This document shows, piece after piece, positions 53,231 to 60,754 of a DNA stretch of 64,000 nucleotides (the stretch's first letter is position 1; each line of letters starts with the position of its first letter). This stretch comes from Poriferisodalis sp965214215. GTDB taxonomy: Bacteria; Actinomycetota; Acidimicrobiia; Acidimicrobiales; Poriferisodalaceae. The notes beneath the pieces were generated by a model, which worked only from the letters and a program-made list of their open reading frames with translations, did not search any database and was not told where the DNA came from. The DNA lies in the NCBI RefSeq assembly GCF_965214215.1, contig NZ_CBDCBD010000003.1, forward strand, positions 1,054,001 through 1,118,000. Reading direction: 5' to 3'. Both the position numbers and the translations under genes were made by a program.

Positions 53231-54505
53231 ATGGCTGACGTACGCACCGTCTCGGCGACTGAGCTGATGGAACGCCACCGCGGTCTGCTGCGCGGCGACG
53301 GCACGGAGCTGGCTCTGGTGGACGCCCGCGAGCCCACCGAGTTCACGCAGCGCCACCTGCTGTATGCCGCGAACCTGCCACTGAGCCATGTCGGACTTGA
53401 AGTCGCGGCGCGCATTCCCCGGCGCAGCGCGCCGGTGGTGGTGTGTGATGCCGGTGGGGGAGAGGCCGCGGCGGTGGCGCTCGAGCTCACCGTGCTCGGC
53501 TACACCGACACAACGGTGCTCGACGGCGGCATCGACGCGTGGGCGGCCGCGGGTGGCGAGCTGTATTCGGGCATCAATGTGCCCTCAAAGCTGTTCGGCG
53601 AGCTGGTCGAGGCGCACTTCGGCACGCCGCATGTCTCTTCGACGGAGCTGGCCGGCTGGCTGGCGGAGGGCCGCGACTTGGCGGTGGTGGACTCGCGGAC
53701 CCGTCGCGAGTTCAACCGCATGAGCATCCCGACAGGCCGGTCGTGCCCCGGTGGTGAGCTGGTGCGCCGGGTGGGAGACCTGATCGGCGAGGGCACCACG
53801 GTGGTTGTCAACTGTGCCGGGCGGACCCGCAGCATCATGGGTGCGCAGTCGCTGCGCTCGGCTGGCTTGGAGCGGGTCGTCGCGCTGAAAGACGGCACGA
53901 TGGGCTGGGAGCTGGCCGGGCTGCAGCTGGAACACGGCCGCGACGAGCAGGTTCCCGAGCCCGATGCGGAGGGCCGCGAGCAGGCACTCGTTGCGGCGGC
54001 GGCGGTGGCCGAGCGCTGCGGGGTTCGCACGATTGACCGTGCACAGCTTGACGGGTGGCTCGCTGACGTCACGCGCACGACCTACTTCATGGATGTGCGC
54101 ACCCCCGAAGAATTCGCAGCCGGGCACTTGCCGGAGGCCACCGGTGCTCCCGGCGGCCAGCTGGTGCAGGCCACCGACGAGTACCTGGTGACGCGGGGAG
54201 CCAGGGTGGTGCTGGCAGACCATGACGGCATCGGTGCCACCATGAGCGCGTCGTGGCTCATCCAAATGGGCTGGGACGCCTGGGTGCTCGAGCCCGGCTG
54301 GCTGGCCAGCGCAGGCGGGCAAGATCTGGTTGCCGGCGGCAACGACGCCGCCGAGGCAGCGCTGCGCTCGCGCCAGCCGCCGTTGCCCTACGACCCCGAA
54401 GACGCTGAAGTCGCCCGCGCCGCCATGCAGGGCTACCTCGACTGGGAAATCGCGCTGCCCGACCAGTACGCCCGCGACGATCTGGTCGAATTCCGTTTCT
54501 GTTAG
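53231..54505 (+). CDS. triple-rhodanese-domain protein
   Basis: A 424-residue protein with three rhodanese domains. Domain 1 (about 1-105): LVDAREPTEF and active-site loop VVCDAGGGEAA with a cysteine. Domain 2 (about 130-235): VVDSRTRREFNRMS and VNCAGRTRSIMGA with the typical cysteine. Domain 3 (about 260-375): FMDVRTPEEFAAGH but LADHDGIGATMSA, where aspartate stands in place of the cysteine, so it is probably inactive. Rhodaneses move sulfane sulfur from donors such as thiosulfate or persulfides. With the dioxygenase-like cupin upstream this may be a thiol-persulfide pathway. ATG 53231 is preferred over GTG 53228. The end is followed by nested hairpins. Confidence 0.88.
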   Translation: MADVRTVSATELMERHRGLLRGDGTELALVDAREPTEFTQRHLLYAANLPLSHVGLEVAARIPRRSAPVVVCDAGGGEAAAVALELTVLGYTDTTVLDGGIDAWAAAGGELYSGINVPSKLFGELVEAHFGTPHVSSTELAGWLAEGRDLAVVDSRTRREFNRMSIPTGRSCPGGELVRRVGDLIGEGTTVVVNCAGRTRSIMGAQSLRSAGLERVVALKDGTMGWELAGLQLEHGRDEQVPEPDAEGREQALVAAAAVAERCGVRTIDRAQLDGWLADVTRTTYFMDVRTPEEFAAGHLPEATGAPGGQLVQATDEYLVTRGARVVLADHDGIGATMSASWLIQMGWDAWVLEPGWLASAGGQDLVAGGNDAAEAALRSRQPPLPYDPEDAEVARAAMQGYLDWEIALPDQYARDDLVEFRFC

Positions 54506-54537
54506 CGGCCTCATCGCGTCTACGCTTGCGGTATCGC

Positions 54538-54608
54538 GCGATACGAGCGAGACGGACCCGGGGCGCACGGCTCATTTTGTAGGTCCGGGTCCGTCCCGCC
54601 GGTATCGC
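54538..54608 (+). other. long imperfect hairpin overlapping the downstream terminator
   Basis: Arms of 24 bp (54538-54561 and 54585-54608) pair at 21 positions around a 23-nt loop. The left side also begins within the perfect palindrome GTATCGCGCGATAC (54531-54544). The right arm shares 54601-54608 with the terminator stem, so the long hairpin and the terminator cannot form together. Confidence 0.6.
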
Positions 54609-54630
54609 AACGTAGTTGCCGATACCTTTT
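54601..54630 (+). terminator. Rho-independent terminator after the rhodanese gene
   Basis: An 11-bp stem (54601-54611 with 54615-54626, one bulged C) around a 3-nt loop, followed by TTTT at 54627-54630. It is oriented to end plus-strand transcripts of the gmaS/cupin/rhodanese operon. Confidence 0.7.
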
Positions 54631-54672
54631 GACGAATCTCGATATATTTCGACCCCTACCAATTTGGGGCTG

Positions 54673-55551
54673 CTAGAGGTCGGCGAAGCGCTCGATGGTC
54701 TCGGCCCAGGCGCTGGCGTCGTCGGGCGTGGAGATCACGGTCTGCAATCCGGCCATCGGCGACACTGGCACGGCGATCCGGCTGACGCCGCGGCGGGCCA
54801 GCTCGGGGATTTCCTCGATGTCGGCGGGCAGCTGCACGGTGATCTCCAGCGCATCGGGGTCTCGCCCGCCCTCCGCAGCCGTCTGGCGAGCCAGATCGAT
54901 GAGATCCCACGGCGCACCGCGAGCGGGGAAATAGCCGTCGCCGAGCCGTCCGGCTCGCCGTGCAGCCACCTTCGAATCGCCGCCCACGATGATCGGCACC
55001 GAACCGTTCACCGGCTGCGGCCGGCAGTACGCGGCATCGAAATTCACAAACTCACCGTGAAAGGTGGGTCGGTCGGCCGACCACAGCTCCCGCATGGCGG
55101 CCACGTACTCGTCGGTGCGGCGCCCGCGGTCGTCGAAGTGATCGCCGACCCCGATCGCTTCGAACTCCTCGCGCATCCAGCCGACGCCGATGCCCAGCAG
55201 CACCCGGCCGCCGGACATGTGGTCGAGCGTGGCGATCTGCTTCGCGCACACCACCGGACTGTGCTGGGGCACGATCAGGATGCCGGTGCCGAATTTGATG
55301 GTGGAGGTGACGCCGGCCATGTAGGCCATCCACATCAGCGGATCGGGCAGCAGCAGATCCTCGACGCCGCCGGCCATCTTGCCGTCGGGGCTGTAGGGGT
55401 ACTGCGACTCATAGCCCGAGGGGATGACGGTGTGCTCTACCGTCCACGCCGATTCGAATCCGGCCGCTTCGCCCGCCTGCACCAGCTCGGCGGCGAACGT
55501 CGTATCCATGGCGAACTTGCCGGTGTTGCAATACCTGAGTGCGAATTTCAT
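54673..55551 (-). CDS. LLM-class F420-dependent oxidoreductase
   Basis: A luciferase-like TIM-barrel protein of 292 residues, a good match to the TIGR03619 type. It shows MKFALRYCNTGKF, WTVEHTVIPSGYES, the VTSTIKFGTGILIVPQHSPV block, LDHMSGGRVLLGIGVGWMREEFEA and IPIIVGG-like VPIIVGGDSKVAARRAGRLGDGY in two blocks. Members in actinobacteria mostly use coenzyme F420, but F420 use is inferred from family. Substrate unknown. It stands alone on the minus strand with the rhodanese gene converging on it. Confidence 0.88.
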   Translation of the reverse strand: MKFALRYCNTGKFAMDTTFAAELVQAGEAAGFESAWTVEHTVIPSGYESQYPYSPDGKMAGGVEDLLLPDPLMWMAYMAGVTSTIKFGTGILIVPQHSPVVCAKQIATLDHMSGGRVLLGIGVGWMREEFEAIGVGDHFDDRGRRTDEYVAAMRELWSADRPTFHGEFVNFDAAYCRPQPVNGSVPIIVGGDSKVAARRAGRLGDGYFPARGAPWDLIDLARQTAAEGGRDPDALEITVQLPADIEEIPELARRGVSRIAVPVSPMAGLQTVISTPDDASAWAETIERFADL

Positions 55552-55783
55552 GCTGTTTGTCCCTTCGATGCAGGCCCCTCGCTCGGTGCCGAATTTGCAG
55601 TCTCGCGCGCAGCGTCACTCGTTGACCGCTCAACCGCTTCCTTCAGCGGTTACGCGGATCACCGCGTCAGCCATCGGCTTCGCCTCGTACCCGCGGTGAC
55701 CGCTGCGGTGACCTGATCCAATACCGTGCCCTCGTCGCCCGCACCGGGTTCACTGCGCTCACCCGGCCGGCCTTGGAGCACCC

Positions 55784-56698
55784 ATGCCGTACTTGCCACA
55801 CGTCTCGGACATCTTCGACCCGTCGCGCTGGGACGCCGTTGACGGGTTCGATTTCACCGACATCACGTACCACCGCAGCGCCGAGCACGGAACCGTTCGC
55901 ATCGCGTTCGACCGGCCCGACGTGCGCAACGCCTTCCGACCGCACACTGTTGACGAGCTGTACCGGGCGCTGGACCACGCCCGCATGACGCCTGACGTCG
56001 GCTGCATCCTGCTCACCGGCAACGGGCCGGCACCCGCGGACGGCGGCTGGGCGTTCTGCTCGGGCGGCGACCAGCGCATCCGGGGCCGTGACGGCTATCG
56101 CTACGCGGACGGCGAGACCGCCGCCGAGATCGACCCGGCCCGCACTGGGCGCCTGCACATCCTGGAGTGCCAGCGGCTTATCCGGATGATGCCCAAGGTG
56201 GTCATCTGCGTGGCGAGCGGCTGGGCTGCTGGCGGCGGCCACAGCCTGCACGTGGTGTGCGACCTGACTATTGCGTCCCAAGAGCACGCCCGCTTCCGCC
56301 AGACCGACACCAACGTGGCCAGCTTCGACGGCGGCTTCGGCTCGGCCTACTTGGCGCGCCAGATCGGTCAGAAGAAGGCCCGCGAGATCTTCTTCCTCGG
56401 CCGCACCTACACCGCTCAGGAGCGCTTCGATATGGGCGATGTGAACGCCGTGGTGCCCCACACTGAGCTGGAATCGGTGGCGTTGGAATGGGCTGCGGAA
56501 ATCGTCTCCCGCTCACCAACGGCGCAGCGGATGGCCAAGTTTGCGTTCAACCTCATCGACGACGGCCTGGTCGGCCAGCAGGTGTTCGCAGGCGAGGCCA
56601 CCCGCCTCGCCTACGGCACCGACGAAGCCGCCGAAGGGCGCGACGCATTCCTCGAAAAGCGAGACCCGGAGTTCGAGCAATTCCCCTGGCACTTCTGA
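55784..56698 (+). CDS. menB: 1,4-dihydroxy-2-naphthoyl-CoA synthase (MenB)
   Basis: Crotonase-fold enzyme that closes the second ring in menaquinone synthesis; 304 residues. MenB-specific segments are present: FCSGGDQRIRGRDGY (oxyanion-hole part), ASGWAAGGGHSLHVVCDLT, the TDTNVASFDGGFGSAYLARQ stretch with the bicarbonate/catalytic region, and the KKAREIFFLGRTYTAQE motif. The end EFEQFPWHF is also typical. It indicates menaquinone as a respiratory quinone, matching the complex I genes. Other men genes are not in the window. Confidence 0.95.
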   Translation: MPYLPHVSDIFDPSRWDAVDGFDFTDITYHRSAEHGTVRIAFDRPDVRNAFRPHTVDELYRALDHARMTPDVGCILLTGNGPAPADGGWAFCSGGDQRIRGRDGYRYADGETAAEIDPARTGRLHILECQRLIRMMPKVVICVASGWAAGGGHSLHVVCDLTIASQEHARFRQTDTNVASFDGGFGSAYLARQIGQKKAREIFFLGRTYTAQERFDMGDVNAVVPHTELESVALEWAAEIVSRSPTAQRMAKFAFNLIDDGLVGQQVFAGEATRLAYGTDEAAEGRDAFLEKRDPEFEQFPWHF

Positions 56699-56725
56699 AT
56701 TCCGGGCTTGCTTTCCGAGAACTCC

Positions 56726-57241
56726 TCAGGCAGGGCGAAGACGCTGCATGAGCGTCACGTCGAGCCATCGGCCGAACTTTCGGCCCACCTCTCGCTCCAC
56801 CCCGACGAGTTCGAATCCGTGCTTGGAGTGCAGAGCCACCGAAGCGGCGCCGGCATCTGCGATACGGGCGAAGACTGCGTGAAAGCCGTGCTCGTCGGCC
56901 AGCGCCACCAAATCGCCGAGCAGCAGGCTGCCAACACCGCGACCGTGATGATCGCGGTGGACATAGACGGAGTCTTCGACGCTGGTCGAGTACGCGGGCC
57001 GGGTGCGGTATGGCGACAGGCACGCCCAGCCCAGCACCGTGTCGCCGGGTTTGTCGTCGCTGCCGGTGTCGGGCACCGCCACGATGCAGGGGTAGGCACC
57101 TGAGTGGTCCCGCATCCACGCCGCTTGCTCCGCGTCGGTGCGGGCCACCATGTCGAACGTCGCGGTGCCTTCGGTGACCTCGCGGTTGTAGATCTCCGCG
57201 ATGGCATCGGCGTCGGCCATTGTTGCCAGCCGGGTCCGCAT
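56726..57241 (-). CDS. GNAT N-acetyltransferase, phosphinothricin-acetyltransferase-like
   Basis: A 171-residue GNAT protein. It begins MRTRLATMADADAIAEIYNREV, then EQAAWMRDHSGAYPCIVA, SVEDSVYVHRDHHGRGVGSLLL with the acetyl-CoA loop, and HSKHGFELVGVEREVGRKFGRW. This is the pattern of the bar/pat-like group, which acetylates glutamate analogues or other small amines. ATG 57241 fits family starts better than the ORF's ATG at 57286. It converges with menB (27 bp apart). Natural substrate unknown. Confidence 0.88.
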   Translation of the reverse strand: MRTRLATMADADAIAEIYNREVTEGTATFDMVARTDAEQAAWMRDHSGAYPCIVAVPDTGSDDKPGDTVLGWACLSPYRTRPAYSTSVEDSVYVHRDHHGRGVGSLLLGDLVALADEHGFHAVFARIADAGAASVALHSKHGFELVGVEREVGRKFGRWLDVTLMQRLRPA

Positions 57242-57325
57242 GGCAGCGAAGCTATCGGGGGTCCACAGATACACTCCGGACCCCACACATGTCGGTGCAG
57301 GCCGCTCGAGTTGTGCGCCGATTTC

Positions 57326-57398
57326 GCCCCGTTAGCTCAGTAGGTAGAGCACAGCCATGGTAAGGCTGGTGTCGCCGGTTCGATTCCGGCACGGGGCT
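57326..57398 (+). tRNA. tRNA-Thr (GGT)
   Basis: 73 nt, no encoded CCA. Acceptor GCCCCGT/ACGGGGC, D arm GCTC...GAGC, anticodon stem-loop CAGCC-ATGGTAA-GGCTG (anticodon GGT), T arm GCCGG-TTCGATT-CCGGC. Confidence 0.97.
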
Positions 57399-57414
57399 CG
57401 CCGAGCGAGGTCCT

Positions 57415-57498
57415 GGCGGGATAGCTCAGTTGGTCAGAGCGCACGGCAGCGGCGGCCGCTTGCGGTCGCCGCCGGTAGCGCAGCATCGTGAGGTCCTG
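57415..57498 (+). pseudogene. broken tRNA-Met copy with a hairpin insertion in the anticodon arm
   Basis: The first 33 nt (57415-57447) are identical to the start of the tRNA-Met gene 131 bp downstream. The anticodon loop is then replaced by about 36 nt of GC-rich inverted repeat (arms around GCGGCG and CGCCGC at 57451-57471). The copy resumes with ATCGTGAGGTCCTGG (57484-57498) and then diverges, losing the T arm and acceptor 3' strand. It cannot make a functional tRNA. Confidence 0.8.
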
Positions 57499-57545
57499 GC
57501 GGGGAGCGCGATTGGTGGTGCTAGTAGGCTCTGCGTGCATATTTT

Positions 57546-57622
57546 GGCGGGATAGCTCAGTTGGTCAGAGCGCACGGCTCATAATCGTGAGGTCCTGGGT
57601 TCGAGTCCCAGTCCCGCTACCA
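57546..57622 (+). tRNA. tRNA-Met (CAT)
   Basis: 77 nt including CCA. Acceptor GGCGGGA/TCCCGCT with a G-T closing pair, anticodon stem-loop CACGG-CTCATAA-TCGTG (anticodon CAT), T arm CTGGG-TTCGAGT-CCCAG. The stem lacks the three G-C pairs of initiators, so it is an elongator tRNA; tRNA-Ile2 (lysidine) is a less likely reading. Confidence 0.93.
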
Positions 57623-57734
57623 GATCGCTTTGGACGCGACCCAGATCGCTGCCGGTAGCCTGTTGCGGCGGACATTCGCCAAGAAAGCCCGCACTAAGTG
57701 TCACCCGTGCATCGCACGCGATGCGCCGACGCTC

Positions 57735-57808
57735 AGGGCAGTAGCTCAATTTGGTAGAGCACCGGTCTCCAAAACCGGCGGTTGCGGGTTCAAGTCCCTC
57801 CTGCCCTG
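57735..57808 (+). tRNA. tRNA-Trp (CCA)
   Basis: 74 nt, no encoded CCA. Acceptor AGGGCAG/CTGCCCT, anticodon stem-loop CCGGT-CTCCAAA-ACCGG (anticodon CCA). The T stem GCGGG/CCCTC has one mismatch. It precedes secE, its usual neighbour in actinobacteria. Confidence 0.95.
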
Positions 57809-57921
57809 CGCATCCGCCAAGATTGGACCGTCAGCCGGGCGGATCGACCATGCCCAAGCCCCCGACAACAAGTCACTGAGAAAACAAGTCTCGAAGAAAT
57901 AGAGGGTCGGAGACCTCCCCG

Positions 57922-58230
57922 ATGGCCATGAACCGACGCACACGCCGTCACCTGCAGCGTCAGGGCGAGATGGGGGCTGACGGCGCGCCCGCGGGCAGGC
58001 GCGAGCGACGCCAGGCAGCGTCGGCGTCGCCCACTTCGGAGCGAGCTGGACCGGCCCAGTTCGTCGGCGAAGTGCGTTCCGAGCTCAAGAAGGTGATCTG
58101 GCCGACTCGCGCCGAGATCGTCAACTACTCGATTGTCGTGTTCATCACCATCGTCATCCTGACAGCGATGATCGCCGGATTCGACTGGATTCTGGGCGAA
58201 GGCGTCCTCCGCCTCTTCGACGTGAACTGA
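57922..58230 (+). CDS. secE: preprotein translocase subunit SecE
   Basis: Essential membrane subunit of the SecYEG channel, 102 residues. A basic, Arg-rich cytoplasmic stretch of 45 residues precedes the conserved helix FVGEVRSELKKVIWPTRAEI, and a single transmembrane helix follows (YSIVVFITIVILTAMIAGF). First gene after tRNA-Trp and 21 bp before nusG. Confidence 0.96.
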   Translation: MAMNRRTRRHLQRQGEMGADGAPAGRRERRQAASASPTSERAGPAQFVGEVRSELKKVIWPTRAEIVNYSIVVFITIVILTAMIAGFDWILGEGVLRLFDVN

Positions 58231-58251
58231 CGAACTGCAGAACTGACCAAC

Positions 58252-59022
58252 ATGAGTGACGTGACCGAGACACCCGCAGAACCCGAGACTGATCCGATGG
58301 CGACCGCACGCCGGTTGCTGAGTTCTCAGACGGCAACCACGCTGATGGGTCCGGGTGCCGAGGCGACTGAATCTGCTGACGCCGCGGATGCCGCCGACGA
58401 GGGCGGATTCGTCGACGTGCTCACCGAGGATGAGCTGCTCGCCACCGAAGAGCCCGAGACCAAGCGGGTCTCGCCCTACGACCGACCAGGACGCTGGTTC
58501 GTCGTGCACACGCAGTCGGGCTACGAGAAGAAGGTCAAGCAGAACCTCGAAGCCCGTATCGGAACGTTCGACATGGAGGAGCAGATTCTCGAAGTCGCGA
58601 TCCCGATGGAGGACGTCATCGAGTTCAAGGGCGGCCGCAAGGTCGTCGCCAAGAAGAAGGTCTTCCCCGGCTACCTGCTGATCCGTTGCCGTCCCAGCGA
58701 CGAGGCCCACCACATGATCCGCAGCACGCCTGGGGTCACGGGGTACGCGGGTCCCGGCGGCAAGCCGTCGCCCCTGCGCCGCAGGGAGGTGGAGTCGTTT
58801 CTCGCCGAGCCCGACGACGGACCCGAGATGCCGCGCCGCACCAAGCCTTCAATGATCTTCGAGATCGACGAGGGCGTGCGCATCAAGGAAGGACCGTTCT
58901 CTGACTTCCAGGGTCAGGTCATCGAGATCAACGAGGAGCAGCTGAAGGTGAAGGTGCTCGTGAACATCTTCGGCCGTGAGACTCCCGTCGAGCTCGACTT
59001 CGTCCAAGTCGCAAAGATCTGA
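58252..59022 (+). CDS. nusG: transcription termination/antitermination protein NusG
   Basis: Elongation factor that binds RNA polymerase and couples it to Rho or ribosomes. It has 256 residues; the first 80 are an acidic, Ala-rich extension common in actinobacteria. The NGN domain starts at RWFVVHTQSGYEKKVKQNLE and includes FPGYLLIRC; the KOW domain begins near GPFSDFQGQVIEIN and ends VELDFVQVAKI. The stop codon overlaps the first unit of a 32-bp repeat array that fills the space to rplK. Confidence 0.97.
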   Translation: MSDVTETPAEPETDPMATARRLLSSQTATTLMGPGAEATESADAADAADEGGFVDVLTEDELLATEEPETKRVSPYDRPGRWFVVHTQSGYEKKVKQNLEARIGTFDMEEQILEVAIPMEDVIEFKGGRKVVAKKKVFPGYLLIRCRPSDEAHHMIRSTPGVTGYAGPGGKPSPLRRREVESFLAEPDDGPEMPRRTKPSMIFEIDEGVRIKEGPFSDFQGQVIEINEEQLKVKVLVNIFGRETPVELDFVQVAKI

Positions 59023-59134
59023 GCCCTCGCGAGGGCAATTTCATTCAGACCCGAGCCCCTGCGAGGGCAATCTCACTCAGACCCGAGCCCCTGCGAGGGC
59101 AATCTCACTCAGACCCGAGCCCCTGCGAGGGCGA
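59021..59134 (+). repeat. 32-bp tandem repeats between nusG and rplK
   Basis: Three full units (59021-59052, 59053-59084, 59085-59116) and a partial fourth, GAGCCCCTGCGAGGGC. The second and third are identical. Each unit carries a small inverted repeat; in the first it is the perfect palindrome GCCCTCGCGAGGGC. The array begins on the nusG stop codon and ends 18 bp before the rplK start, so it forms the whole rplK leader. Confidence 0.85.
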
Positions 59135-59152
59135 TTCCACAAGGAGCACCTG

Positions 59153-59608
59153 ATGGCAGACAAGCCGGCAAGACCCGCGGCAGGCCGCAAGCGGGTCGCA
59201 GCGGTTGTGAAGATCCAGATCCCCGCGGGGCAGGCATCGCCGGCGCCGCCGGTCGGCACAGCGCTCGGCCCGCACGGCGTGGCGATCATGGACTTCTGCA
59301 AGGAGTACAACGCCAAGACGGAGAGCCAGCGTGGCACGGTCGTGCCCGCAGAGATCACCATCTTCGAGGATCGGTCGTTCACGTTCATTACCAAGACACC
59401 GCCGACCTCGGTGCTGCTCCGCCAGGCCGCCGGGCTGGAGAAGGCGGCCGAGAATCCTGGCCGCGAGACCGTGGCTCATATCACCCAGGCCCAGGTGGCT
59501 GAGATCGCCACCACGAAGATGCCGGACCTCAATGCCCGAGATTTCGAGAGCGCCAAGCTGCAGGTCATCGGCACGGCGCGGTCGATGGGCATCGAAGTTG
59601 CCGGTTGA
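59153..59608 (+). CDS. rplK: 50S ribosomal protein L11
   Basis: Ribosomal protein of the GTPase-associated centre, 151 residues. It shows VAAVVKIQIPAGQASPAPPV with the trans-proline region, GTALGPHGVAIMDFCKEYN, FITKTPPTSVLL and the C-terminal RNA-binding GTARSMGIEVAG. ATG 59153 has AAGGAG at 59141-59146. The longer ORF would translate the repeat array and is rejected. Confidence 0.97.
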   Translation: MADKPARPAAGRKRVAAVVKIQIPAGQASPAPPVGTALGPHGVAIMDFCKEYNAKTESQRGTVVPAEITIFEDRSFTFITKTPPTSVLLRQAAGLEKAAENPGRETVAHITQAQVAEIATTKMPDLNARDFESAKLQVIGTARSMGIEVAG

Positions 59609-59637
59609 GTCGCGGCGCAGCGCAGGAGACCCCCAAG

Positions 59638-59709
59638 ATGTCAGCGAGTAGTTGCGCCGAGGCGACCCGACGGTACGACCGGCAGATGATGCACGAGCCC
59701 GCGATCTGA
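59638..59709 (+). CDS. 23-residue leader-like ORF, a truncated duplicate of the rplA start
   Basis: A 101-bp tandem duplication places a second copy of the rplA ribosome site and first codons between rplK and rplA. The peptide begins MSASSCAEATRRYD and ends HEPAI, against MSGKKYAEATRRYD in L1. Except for four codons (GGC AAG AAA TAC become GCG AGT AGT TGC) the copies are almost identical up to the C at 59700. It has a good AGGAG site, so it is probably translated. Role unknown; it may be a relic or part of L1 feedback control. Confidence 0.5.
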   Translation: MSASSCAEATRRYDRQMMHEPAI

Positions 59710-59738
59710 GTAGCGGCGCAGCGAAGGAGACCCCCAAG

Positions 59739-60425
59739 ATGTCAGGCAAGAAATACGCCGAGGCGACCCGACGGTACGACCGGCAGATGATGCACGAGCC
59801 CACCCAGGCGATCGACATGGTGCGCACGCTTGCACCAGCGAAGTTCGATGAGACCGTCGACCTGTCGGTGCGGCTCGGAGTGGACCCGCGCAAGGCCGAC
59901 CAGATGGTGCGCGGCACCGTCGCGTTGCCTTCGGGAACAGGCGGAGACGTGCGTGTCGCGGTGTTCGCACAAGGCGACGCCGCAGCAGAAGCCTCCGAGG
60001 CAGGTGCCGATGTCGTGGGCGGCGCCGACCTGGCCGAGCGTGTGGAGGGCGGCTTCACCGACTTCGACGTCGCGATCGCGACGCCGGACATGATGGGCGT
60101 GGTCGGCCGGCTGGGCAAGGTGTTGGGCCCGCGTGGCCTCATGCCGAATCCCAAATCCGGCACGGTCACGCCCGATGTCAGCAAGGCCGTGGGCGAGTTC
60201 AAGGGCGGCAAGATCGAGTACCGCACGGATCGGTACGGCAACGTGCATTTGGCGATCGGCAAGGTGAGCTTCTCTGCTGAGGACTTGAGTGCCAATCTCG
60301 AAGCGGTCATGGACGAGCTGGCGCGGGCAAGGCCGGCCAGTGCCAAGGGTCGCTACGTCCGCAAGATGGTTGTCTCGTCAACCATGGGCCCGGGCATCCA
60401 CATCGACCCCACCACCTTCAACTAG
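59739..60425 (+). CDS. rplA: 50S ribosomal protein L1
   Basis: 228 residues. KKYAEATRRYD opens the protein; GGADLAERVEGGFTDFDVAIATPDMMG, LGKVLGPRGLMPNPKSGTVT and the second signature region AIGKVSFSAEDL are standard. L1 is a 23S rRNA protein of the L1 stalk and in many bacteria represses its own operon by binding the message. ATG 59739 is chosen because it opens the conserved protein; the ORF's earlier start lies in the duplication. Confidence 0.97.
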   Translation: MSGKKYAEATRRYDRQMMHEPTQAIDMVRTLAPAKFDETVDLSVRLGVDPRKADQMVRGTVALPSGTGGDVRVAVFAQGDAAAEASEAGADVVGGADLAERVEGGFTDFDVAIATPDMMGVVGRLGKVLGPRGLMPNPKSGTVTPDVSKAVGEFKGGKIEYRTDRYGNVHLAIGKVSFSAEDLSANLEAVMDELARARPASAKGRYVRKMVVSSTMGPGIHIDPTTFN

Positions 60426-60489
60426 CGGTGCACCGCCGGATCTTCCGGCAGTTGAATCGCCGGGAGCGGCCGGTAGCGTTTGCCACTCG

Positions 60490-60620
60490 ACAACTTGCTC
60501 GCCGTAGAAAGCCGGTGGCTTCGGCCTGAAACCGGCCCTGTCTGAACCACGTTCAGGGGTTCGCCCGCCTCGGGTGAGCCATATGGGCCGGGCCCGATGA
60601 GGCGGACTGTCTTCCTGTGC
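60490..60620 (+). ncRNA. ribosomal protein L10 leader (L10/L12 autoregulatory RNA)
   Basis: The 329-bp space before rplJ is rich in structure. GCCGTAGAAAGCCGG at 60501-60515 matches the conserved core of actinobacterial L10 leaders. It is followed by a stem GCCGGT/ACCGGC with an inner GGC-TTCG-GCC, a perfect hairpin CTGAAC-CAC-GTTCAG (60542-60556) and a further stem from 60558. L10 with L7/L12 binds this kind of leader to limit translation of rplJL. Exact ends are approximate. Confidence 0.6.
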
Positions 60621-60754
60621 GCGTCGGCGTCGGGGTGCGGTTCTGTCTGGTCTGCGGACCGGTGCCCAATCTGGGACCGGGAGCGATCCCACCGCCCGAC
60701 AACATCACATGCCGCGGTCTCCCGCAGCATCCCGCAACACAGGAGGTCCCCATA

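Noticed and set aside
57546..57622. Initiator tRNA for the CAT anticodon gene
   Set aside because: The anticodon stem lacks three consecutive G-C pairs and the acceptor end has a G-T pair rather than the C-A mismatch of initiators.
57630..57902. A 90-codon ORF crossing tRNA-Trp
   Set aside because: It includes the whole tRNA gene; it does not resemble ribosomal protein L33, which can occupy this place in actinobacteria.
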